A stretch of DNA of 64,000 bases from Antedon mediterranea (Eukaryota > Echinodermata > Crinoidea > Comatulida > Antedonidae), in contig NC_092677.1 of NCBI RefSeq assembly GCF_964355755.1, positions 22,662,101-22,726,100 of the forward strand. Reading direction: 5' to 3'. Both the position numbers and the translations under genes were made by a program. Shown in pieces: positions 36,776-48,500 of this stretch. The notes under the pieces were generated by a model. The model saw only the letters and a program-made list of their open reading frames with translations, was not told the DNA's origin and searched no databases. Each line of letters starts with the position of its first letter. The stretch's first letter is position 1.

Positions 36776-38212
36776 GGAACAGACGATCAGGACCACGGAC
36801 GATCTGACCCAAGACGATCGGGCCCACATTGTGACATTTTGCGGTTCCGAATGTGTGTTGGGCCCAATCGTCTTACCATTAATGGTCCAGATCGCGATCG
36901 TCCAGTATTTTCAGAACCACGTTGGGTCCGATCGTCTTAGCGTTGGGCCCGAAAGTCTTTTGTGTTATAAATAATGTGCCACATTTCATTCCTAGCCTAG
37001 TGCTTATATTATTATGATTTTATCATAATTTTTCCCTAATTAACAGGCCTACTGGTTTTAAGAATTTCTTACCAAATACTCTCGATTTATGAATAAATGT
37101 GATTAATTTTGATTGTTATTGTTGTGTTGTATCCCTTATTTAATTTTTGCTTTATACAGTGTGATATACTGTAACTTGACTAATTCCCTCTCGTCACAAA
37201 ATTAATAGCACATCAGTGCGTGAAACCTGATTCGGTAATACAAATTTTCATATTTTTCTGACTTTAAATCGAATATTAATTATTTTTTTAAATTTTCCAA
37301 GAATTGTTTGGGCCTGATCGTCTTATTCATTGGGCCCGATCGTCTGGGCCTGATCGTCTCTGGTCCCGATCGTCTTTCACCCTTGATGGGCCCGATCGTC
37401 TTGAAGTGGGCCCGATTGTATGGCCCTGATCGTCCGTGGTCCCGATCATCTGATAACCGGCCTACCCTTCTACTACTAGGGCCTAGAGCCTGTAGGCCCC
37501 TAGCCAAATTCATAAAACGCTAAAAAGGGACAAAATATGTACTGCCATTTATTGAATATGTATGACATGCCATGTGTGTTAACATGTTTATATTTTTACT
37601 ATATTAAGCAGAATCTAAACTAATAATACAGTTTTTGATCTATTTTTATATAATTGACAGACGATTGGGGCCAAAGACGATCTGGGCCAGGCGATCGGGC
37701 TTTTTTAAGACGATTGGGTACAAATGCATGTGGACGTTCGGGCCCAACTTTGTGGATGTTCGGGCTCAACGCCTAAGACGATCGGCCCATTATAAAAATA
37801 AAGGAAAGACGATCGGGTACACAAAAACGAATGGATTTATAATTGACCATAAAATAAATGAAGGGTGTTCTTTCCACGAGTTTGTGATACAAATGTAATA
37901 ACCTACTGTATGCACATGAGTGGTCATTTCGATACTCATTTATAATTTGCCGAGAACTCAATTATAAACTATAATGGAGCGGATTTTCAAACGATACACT
38001 TGGCTATCGGGGCCAATGTTAAGACTATTGGGCCCAATGTTAAGACTATCGGGCCCAACTTTGTGGACGTTCAGGCCCAAAGCCTACATGTAAGACGATC
38101 GGCCCAAACGTATAAGATGATAGGGCACATAAAAAAATGGGCCCGATCATCTCTATGATGACCCTGATTGTCAGTGGCCCCGATCGCCTTTGGCCCTGAT
38201 CGTCTGTTCACC
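36774..38212. mobile_element. GATCG-repeat element with inverted subterminal repeats
   Basis: Left end GGGAACAGACGATCAGG and right end CCTGATCGTCTGTTCACC (around 38195-38212) are inverted copies. Inward from both ends and in the middle, units of AGACGATCGGGCCCA type recur in both orientations, about 25-30 in all, many with point changes. The ORFs here reading GPDR/GPIV repeats are products of the repeat. No transposase is visible. Many subterminal motif copies are seen in elements such as hAT and Mutator, but no family is assigned. Confidence 0.65.
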
Positions 38213-38819
38213 TTTTATATTATATTGCGTGCTACAGTATTCAATAATTATATTATTTAGCACCATTGGAAGGTTATTAACTGAGAAATAAAATGGTCTT
38301 TTAAATCATCATGTTCTTTAGTATTCGCTCAGCTATGGCAGTTTAATCATATACTAAAGGTGAAAACTTTGTTGTCGACATCCCTACATAGGCTATAGCA
38401 TGTGTAAAGCATACCTGCCCGTCAACCCTACCGAATCATGCAGTTGGCTACAGATTTTTTACTTTTAGTCTCCTGTTTCTACCGCTTTCTTCAAAAAGTA
38501 ACATGTTTTCATACCGGTTTTCAAACTAAAATTGAAAATACTACTGCATATAATAAAATATCTGAATTAACACGATTCATGCAATTATTGTCGTCACTTT
38601 TTTATAATGAATAGCACACTGTTTATAATTGTTTAATTAAGCAGGAGTTGAGTGGGGATAGATAGAGACGCATATATGTATGCATTGTATACTGTGGAAG
38701 TGTTGTTATGTTGTGCGGGTACAGTAGAGTCTTGTTTTAAAATATATTGTAATAAATTTAAAGGTTTGCGGTTCCTCAAACTAACAAACATTTTTCACAA
38801 AATTATTGTTGTATTAAAG

Positions 38820-39110
38820 GCCAGGTGCGGGCAAAAAATTTCTATTGATCATACATTCCATTAATTATCGATCTATAGTTTCCCCTATGTTTCATAATTT
38901 TTGGAATTTTATTTGTGTTACACGAGCTTGTTAAAAATAAGCACTTTCTTATCAGTGGGGGGATAGTTCAAATTACACAGTAAAATCTCTATTCTTTTGT
39001 ACACAAATTTTGTAAATAGAGAGGCATTTTAAAAAGCTACGAAAAATAAACAGTGTGGTAAAAAAAATTTTCAGATGACTAAGTATAGGTAATATAACTT
39101 GAATATTACA
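38820..39110. repeat. Dispersed repeat copy, related to 3440-3625
   Basis: It shares ATCGATCTATAGTTTCCC, ATGTTTCATAATT, AATAAGCACTTTCTTAT and a later GACTAA..TAATATAACTT stretch with the copy in BRICHOS intron 2. It lies just upstream of VPS9D1. Confidence 0.5.
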
Positions 39111-39570
39111 TTTCTGGAATTTTTATTCAACTTCAAATTTTTATTTTCATGTTATAGCAAAAATTATCCACCGTATATCCACCATCTTTTTTCACCTTCT
39201 AGGGAATCACAAGACATGTTATTACATTATGTTAACTACCTAACTACTGAAAAAAGGTCTTCCTGGTTTTTATGGAAGAATTTTGCAAAATTTTGTATTT
39301 GGCCATATTAAGGGAAATTCATGTTTTTTCGTCTTGATTTCTGTTACAAATATTTGATTTATGTACAATTAACCAAATATTATATTTAAAATTCATGCCT
39401 GTACCTGAGCTTTAAAAGGTCCCAAAATCTCTGTTAAAATGTCAGTTACCAGCCAATAGTTGCTTGCTTCTCTCGCCAAGTGTCCGTCATCCATACTGAC
39501 CTGCTGATTTTATATTCTTAAATATTTTCAGTATGTTTAGCTAGCTATGTTTATATTTTTCAGCTTTAGT

Positions 39571-42500
39571 ATGGAGTCAAGAAAAGGCTGTCCACCAAGA
39601 CGTGTTGACAGCTTTATACAGCAAGCTAAAAAGGGAGTCAGGGAAGCCCAGAAATTAGACTCGCAAGGTAAACAGAAGGTAAGTACTGAAAAGATAACAG
39701 GACACTGAGCTCGACTTGCCAAGGTAGGCTATTGTACAGACTTTGATCTGCTGTTAGGCTTTAAAGAATTTATGCAAACACCATTTACACCATACATTGT
39801 ATTGTGTTTATTGCTATTTAATTGTATAGTACTTTGTCTGATTTTTCAGACATGAAGTTTTAAGGTACATTGAATCATTCCATTTCAGAGTGGGTGTCAC
39901 AGACTTGTCTGTTATCAAGTGTTTAAAGAGCATAGAACAATGAGTTAAAGAATGAAAGGATGAAAACTAGAATATGAAATATTTAACTGAAAATATTATT
40001 TTTTTTAAAGAATGCTTATCTTCAATACCTGAGATGTGTTCAATTCATAGCTGACTCTCTTCTCAAGGATGCCGATAACACTGGTAAGGAAACCACACAC
40101 CATGATGAGAGAAATAAAAATGTTTGGAAAAAAGAAATAACGAAAAAAATAATAATGTTTAAAAAAAATTAAAGTGTACATATAATATGTTGGTTATGAT
40201 AATTGATCTGAGAAAAATGGATGCAAACAATTTATGATTTTGCAACCTTTAACCTCTTCTCAAAACTGCATGCGATTGGCAAGTTGAATAATTTGCCTGA
40301 GGAAAACAAAATTACTAAGTTTGTTCCTTTTATCTATAGTTAGTAAATTATGCCTTTAGATAAGGAAGATAATATAGTGTATCATACTACTACTAGTAAG
40401 GTGGACACACTTGTTAATTTAGCAGAGTTAGGCCACAATAGAGAAAATGGATGCAAAAAAAATTGTTGATTTTTATGTTTGTAATGTCAATTTTAATATT
40501 GGACAAAACAAAAAGACAAATAAAACTACAATTATGATAGTTGTGTTTATACAGTGCAATACATCATCTTGGTCTATTTCAATACTTTATGTTTTTTTAA
40601 TAGGTGGCCGTGACTTAAGCACAAGTAATACTCGTAAAATGACAAAGTTGTGTCAACTGTGTGTAGACAGAGCAGCGGATCTTCTAACTGAAATAGGTAT
40701 TCATACTGGGATCTTGCTTCAAACACTTTGTCAAATAGTAATAGGTATTCATACTGGGATCTTGCTTCAAACACTTTGTCAAATAGTAACAGTATACAGT
40801 AACTCCAATACAAATAAAGCTCCCATCCAATATAAATAAAGGCTGTAGCAATTTGGCTATCACATACGCACACCTTACCTAATCACACACCACATAGAGG
40901 TATATGCACAACATTTACAACTGAAATCTCCATAATTTTATCAAAATTATGTCTCAGTAAATTTAATAAGAATATTTGTAGGCTTAAAAGATAGTATGCT
41001 TATAAAAAAATTAAGTATGATGGTAAATTAGTACTGTATGTTTCTAAATATAAAGTGATAACTCCATACTTTTGAATTATAGATGATAGTGAAGAAATCA
41101 CCATAGATTTTAAACGGCCAATCAGTGAAGCATCTATACCACGTCAAGACCCTGCAAGTACAGTTCAAGAGCCAGTATCTCTATCTAGCGATCTACCACA
41201 AACTAACATAGCAATGTTTCCTAATGTACCTAGTAGCACTGGTCATCTGCAGTCAATGCCTAATATTGGTACCACAGTACCACAAACCCCTAGCAGAATG
41301 CCACCCTCATTCCACCGACACCAGTTACCCAGTGCCAGGTTGGTGTCTGAAGATTCTATGAAATTTCTTTTTTTATTACATTTATCTTTTGGTAGATGGA
41401 CTACATTTATTATGTTATTTTAGTTATTTAAAAAAAAGTGGATATACACATGTTTACTTTAAAAAAGATGTATTGTTGTGTGATTTCAAAATATTTAAAT
41501 CTCCAAACCATATAAAATGTGAAGCAAAGCTACCAGATTTTTCTGTCTTGTTTCAGTTTTATACAATCTTACTATTGATTTGAATAATCAATGTTTACTG
41601 AAATATGAATTATTTTATTTTGCAGACGAAATGAACCATCTCCAACAGAGATTGCGTACCGCAAGAACCAACAATTGCTTGCTGGTTTTAAAGCAAGAAT
41701 ATCAAGAACAAAGAATGAAAAACACAGATCAATGCTGGTATGTTACAGATCAACAACAAACTCTACATTCAGATACAAACATTTAAAATTTAAAAACAAA
41801 AGATCTAAATTTGATTAGACATTTCTAAAGTTAGAATTGTAGAAATACCAATGAAGATGTCAACTTATTTATGTTATTGGTAGCAAGTAAAAGTCTGATG
41901 ATTTTGGTGAATGGATGAATTTGGTTATATTTGCATTTCAGAGTTTAAAACTTCAACGTCAACTCCTTGAGAATATGTCACTGGCAAGAGCTCAAGAGGC
42001 AGCTGTATCCTTTACATTTTCAATCTATCTATAAATGTCAACCAATCTTTTTGTTTAAAACGTATTTCTATTGTATTCTATAAAATTACTGAAAAAATGA
42101 CAATGCTGTTGGTATTAGTGGCAGGATTTCAATGGATATACAAATAAGTAAAAAGCTAAATCAAAACTATCAAGTAAATCAGCCATAACAATTTGCTGAG
42201 CTTTCGGGCAACACCAGCCCTTCTTCAGTGCAGAAAATGAGTGTACAAAAATAAAAGAAATAAAAATATAGGCAGCACATGACTGGTGAATGGAGGGTTG
42301 AGACAGTAAGAGTAGAAAATAATGAAGATAGCTTGGTAGATATAAACAATTTAGAAATGGAGAACTAAATAACAACTGAAATGTTAGTTAATATTAAAAC
42401 CTAAATTTAGGATGTCAATGGAATAATTTTGCCGGGAGCATTTCATAATAAAGTCCAAAAGGTTTTGTGGTTTTAAGTTAGTAATTCCCAGTGCAGTGTT

Positions 42501-45500
42501 GTCACTTCTTTCGACATCGTGGTCTATTGCAATGACTCTGAAATTTGCAATTGAGTGACCAGCTGAAATAAAATGTCCAGCTACATGCAAGCTTTGATGT
42601 TTTGATCGCTGATCTGTGTTATGTCATTCTCATACAGAGTGTTTTTGGTTTCTCCGACATATATACCACAAATATCGCAGTATTTGAGGTAAATGACGTT
42701 TTTGGTTAGATAATTAATTGATTGTCTACGGCCATTTTAGTTGCTCTTAAATTTATTTTATTATTATTATTGAAAATGCAGGAATATGTATTGATTTATG
42801 ACCAAATACCTATTACCTGATACTGACCCTGTTTAATTAGGAAATTTCATAAGTTAGAGTATAAAGTCTCTTAAATTTATCATAAACTACCTTACATCTA
42901 TTTGTAAGATAACTAAGAAAATGCAAGAACGTCATATGATGCTAATGGAAGAAGCATCAAAAAGATTTTCAACTACTGGAGAACCTACAACTGATGAACT
43001 GGAAAGACGGCAGGTTTATGCTAACGTTTTAGAGTATGAACATCAAACCGTAAGCCAGATTTTTAATCAAATTTTACATTAAAAATGTATTGTCTCCCAA
43101 AATCAATTAAAAATGTATGTACTGTATCAGACTTGGAATTGGCAATTTTTCAGTTTTAATTAAGTCATTCACTTCCATAGGAGAAAAATTATAATGATTT
43201 TACCATTGTCTGACAGACAATTTGACGATTTTTTCTTTAAATTATATATTTTTTTAGGTAAATATTTTTTTTGCTGACCCAATTTTTCAAAGTGAATAAC
43301 TATTATGTGACATTAAAAAAGTAATATTCAACAAAAAGAAAAAAGTAATCATTTCATGGTGACAATATATCTATGAATTATTACTAAAACTTTGGACAAT
43401 AACAATCTGGATGATAACCTTCAAAAGAAAAATCCTCCAGGACAACCAATTCAGAGAGTCATTTTCCAGGATTTAGTTTTCAAGATATTTTGTACTAGGA
43501 TTCCTAATATTAAATAATAAAATTTAAACATTTTTATATATTTTTATAGAGTACTGTATCTTTCGCATATTATATTTTTTGCAGATATGGTTAAAGTCGT
43601 GGCGAGCTAGATTGAGCCAGTCACCGCAAGATCTGGATCTAATTAATTCACTTGTTTCTAAGATATTAGCCTGCCAAGATCATCCACTAACACAGCTACT
43701 ACAAAAATATCAGCAAGCAATCTTAGAAAAACTGAAACCCTTATTGAAAGAGGCTGGTAAAACGCTATGTGCAATAACTGTACCTTACAATGGTATTGAA
43801 AAAATAGATTTTACAGGTAATAATTATTCACATTTTTGTGTCTCTCTCGGTAAATTATTAATAATTATTTTGGGATTTTAACTTAGCAAAAAGTGAAGAT
43901 TTTAAAAAGTGACATGTGCTTTTAGAAATAAACAATTTGCTCATTCTTATTGCAGTATAGAATAGAAGATGCAGTATAGAATAGAAGAGACTTACTTTTA
44001 TTTTTTACACCCAAGCCATTCAATACGATACAGCCTATATAGCAAGGCATAAACTAATCGTAACACATGTGATAATACTTGACATTGCATAATATGCACT
44101 GAATGCGGAACAGTGTGGACTAAAATTTATATTTTTTATTTTTATATATATTTTTAAAGTGTCAAAAGGGCATCACAAATTGCAGTGATTTCAGCAAAAT
44201 TATCTTTAAAATAAACACTTTCACTTCAGTTCTGCTAAGAATACCTTTTTATAATATTTAGTTAGAAGTGTATAACATAAAAAGTAGCTCATAGTTTTAC
44301 AGTACAATTTCTTATATTTTTTAGATGGTCCCAAAAAACTGCGTGGTGAGAGTTTCACTAAATTAGATAAGGCTGAGACTGCAGTGATAAAAGAAAATGT
44401 ATCACAGAAATTATCAGAATCAGCTAAGACACAAGACAATGCTACTGATATACCAGAGGAGGATTACTTCTTGGATGAAGAGGAGATGTTTGAATTTGAT
44501 GAAGAGGAATTGGATGATTTCTCCATCAGTGACTTGAGCAGTGAAGCAAGTAATAGGTTATCAAAAGATGGCACCAAATCTGTTAGTCCTGGAGGTGCAA
44601 GAAATTCTGTAGGTCATTATGAAAGTAATTCTGATGAATTAGATGCGAATGTCAACGACAGTAATCATCAAGGTATCAGTACAGATACTTCTCTTAAAGA
44701 TACTACGAATATTAAACTTAACAGAGAAGAAATAAATGTTGCTAATGAAACCGATGAAAACTTACACATTGTGGATGTAACAGAGACTACAAAGGAAAAC
44801 CTTGATGATGCAATAGAAAAAGGTATTGAAGAGGCAAAAAAGCTCACTGTAATGATAAAAGATGACATACAATCGGCTGTGATACAGGAGAACAATGAAC
44901 ATGATTTTGAAAGGGAAGAAATTAAAGAAACTGAAACAATAATAGAGACTCAAGGTACCAATGATCACCCTGATGATATTGAGGAAGGAGAGAAAATAAA
45001 GAAATTAACTGAGGAAGCATATTCAAATCATCTTAAAGATATTATCAAAGATGTACACATGTTTATAGGTAAGATACTTTTATTCATAATTGATTCATAA
45101 AAGAAATTGAAAATATAATTTGTTGAAGATGTATTGTCCCCAAAAACATTAAAAAATGAAGATTAATTAAATCAGACTTTGAATAGGTTATTTTTAGTTT
45201 GAATAAAGTTAATCACTTCCGTAGAAAAAAATAACGAAAACAAATAACACTTCTAAAATGACAAATGGTTAAATTCAACAACAAAAAAATATTTTTTGCT
45301 TGAAATTACAGTTTTTTTCAGGTAAATAATTTGTTTTTCGATCTAATTTTTAGTGGTAACAAATAGAGGATAGCAGTTTAAATGTGACATTGAAATGGCA
45401 TATTCAACATTTTAAGAATGATTTTTATAGCACAATTGACATTGAACTGTGTTATAATCCATACAGTACAAGTATGTCATTCATTAAACCAAGAAAATAA

Positions 45501-48500
45501 ATGCTGTACAAATACTGTCAGTTGTTTCCTTGATAAACTTGACCACAAACAATCGCTCTTGCATAGCAATATCAAATATAACTGTGACTTGCAGAGCCCT
45601 GGTGCCATGTTGCAACAAATTCTATGTGATATTAGTCCATAAGGTTGAATGAATCAGTATGTGAAGGAGTGTACACTCCACTAGAGATAGAATGCAAGGA
45701 CGTATGCTAGTTGACGGATCCAGGATTTTGATAGGGGTGTCTAAAAAAGTTGTAAAATAAAGTGCTAAACCGAACTGACTGACTTTACAAATTTCAATAC
45801 CCAGTATCTACTTTTTTGTTGTTCTTCTTTTAGCGTTGTGAGCCATCAGTACACAGCACTTTATAAATGTTAATATGTTATTATAACTATTTTACTACTA
45901 GAATTTATTTTATTAATTGAGTTTAAAACTGATGGAAGAAAAAATGCCTTGCTAATAAAATTGCCCCCTCTATATGTACTATAGACACTATTTATAGTGT
46001 TCATGTCAATGATTTATGGTTGGCTCATTAAAGAACATATTCTAATTTATGACCTTTAGTATTATTTAAATTAAAGACCCTTGAAACGTAAAGTGACATC
46101 TAGCCCTTTGGGGGAATTAACTTTGAAGGCAAAAAAGTTTGGTTTTATGAAACTATAGTACAAAATATCAGGTTGAAAAGGTTGTTTGCTACAGTGACTC
46201 ATAAATTTAGATCTTGTTACATAAATTACTAATGTTTTTTTATGCAAGCTGCATCATGCAAATCGCCTGTTTAGATTAAAATGTATAATTTGACGTTCAT
46301 TTTAACTTTAAATTTAAAGTAAAATTTACATGTTTTTTGTGTTAAGATTAAGAATTTCTATTTATGGTTAATAATACAAATTACACATGTCTATCTAATT
46401 ATCTTTTTAGTGCATTTCATTTCCTGTGATCTGATATTTACAATTTGATTGCTATTGTTCAATGAAAGGAAACACAAATTAGCCATGCATAGTATTACCT
46501 AAGTTTTGAAAGATAAAAATACTGTACATTGATATTAAAGTTAAACCTTACTGTAAATGAAAGCTAGCATCAATTATAAACCACCTGTGAAATCAGTATA
46601 CTGATAACAATTTTATAGTATTAGCCCATTATTTAAGGGTCTGTTTCTGCTTCCAGGAATAATATGTACAATATGAGTTGCCAGGTCCCATTGATTAAAT
46701 TATAGCTCAAGGTGGTAATGGATGGTAATTTCAAGTGGACTGTTTGTGATGCATAGTGCACGGACTAAACTGTTAAAATAAATCAACTAAAAAAAAAATG
46801 TTTTTTTAAACAAGAGATTGGTTGTTGATGAAAAATGTTAATACAGTATTACCCAATGTGTTCAGCTGGTCAAACATTCAATATCCTACAGTAGTTGACT
46901 GAAATTCAACGACAGTCATTCAAGACTGTTATTTGGCGTTTAAAACAGCATTTAAAAAAAAAAATAAAAATTATAATTTAAAGTAAAATTCATATCATAT
47001 GATTCAGTCTTTCTAGGTTAATAATATAAGGGACCCTTGATAAATATACATGTTAACACAATGTGTTATATTATGATATAGTTTGCAAATGTTGAGACCT
47101 TCCCTGTAAGATTAGCATAGCATGTCCTGTGTAAGATCCATGTGGAAAAAATAGACTTTATGGAGGCGCTATAATAAGCTCAAGAGCATTGATCCTTGTC
47201 TAGCCATATTTAATTACATTAAAAAACTTTTTTTTTTTTTTAGTATAGAATTTATTCTTATTATTTCCTATGTAAACTTCAATTTAAAGCATCTCAAGCA
47301 TTTAATGTTTTAGCATTTTTTATAGAGTTTGCAACTTTAGGTAATACTCAATAGACACTATTGAACTGCAATATTCTTGTTCAACTTTTTTTAACAAAAA
47401 ACAAAATGGTCTCGCAATCTCAGGCCGACTGTGGTTAAGAGAATCACATCCCACAGCGAAAATTCTAAATTCTTCTTGTGGAATATTTCAAAACAATAAC
47501 ATTCAAAATGGCACTTGCTGAACTAAATACATATTTTCAAATCGATATAATATAATAATTAACACTAAAAAATAGCACTTAACTTGCAGATTTTTCTGTA
47601 AAAGTAGTATAGGTTTAACTTGTTTTTTGTTGTTGCAATTTTTCATATTAACACCAAAGGAGTACTTGTAACTTAAACTTTAAATCTTTTGTATGATTTT
47701 TCTGTAAAAGTAGTGTTAGATTCAGATCATGTTTTTTTCGCTATTTTTTTGTTGTAGAAATTACCTAATTGTTGATAAATCCACAGGAAATTGTTTAATT
47801 CTTTGTTTTAGAAAAATTATTATCAATGTTTGTTGCTGTGTATGAAGAGTTAGATTCAAGGAATGCCCGTGAGCGCTGTACCCTGCTAATTGAAGATCCA
47901 TTCTTTCAGGAGATTTGGCCAACACTTTTTAAGCTTTTTAGGTAAGGAAAAATTGCATGAACTTCAGTTAACCCAATTATTACAGACATGTTTGTATGGG
48001 TTTAAAGTTCTCATTAAATTGAGAAACTTTCCCTGCATTTTATGTAAAAACTAATGCAATATATGTTACTTTAAAAACGTTCAACCAGGTCATTCCTTAA
48101 TTGTACGTTATGGTTAATTATGATTATTTTTTAAATCAATGCACAGTACCCTAAAAGTTTCTTTGTGTAAAGCACATTTCTAGGCTCTACTCGTAGGACT
48201 AACAGCATTAACGTATGAACATCATACCCTAGACTATAGATATACTTAACCTGGAACTAAAAAAGTCAGATCTTGATATCTGAGTTTTCTAGATCTAGAA
48301 AAGTGAGATATCTGAGTTTTCTAAATCTAGAAAACTCGGATATTTCTGAGATCACACAAGAAACAGGACCAATGTCTTCAATAATGTGTTTTAACCTTGA
48401 CTTGTTCATAAGCTACACCTAGTAGTTCCGCTTACGGAAAATCAAACTAAAAAACATTGCACCCATTGATTTATTTCCTCATATTTTGTTTTACTATTTC

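Larger units (their letters stand above)
35935..39570. other. Divergent spacer between ACIN1 and VPS9D1
   Basis: The two genes are transcribed away from this 3.6 kb region, so both promoters should lie at its edges. It contains a tract saturated with TAGGCCTA/CTAGGC motifs (36530-36775), a GATCG-repeat element (36774-38212) and a dispersed repeat (about 38820-39110). An acceptor-like TTTTCAG just before the VPS9D1 start suggests an untranslated first exon somewhere in this region. Confidence 0.5.

Noticed and set aside
37280-37523. ORFs on both strands with GPDR-type repeats
   Set aside because: They arise from the GATCGGGCCC repeat unit; no start context, splice sites or domain.
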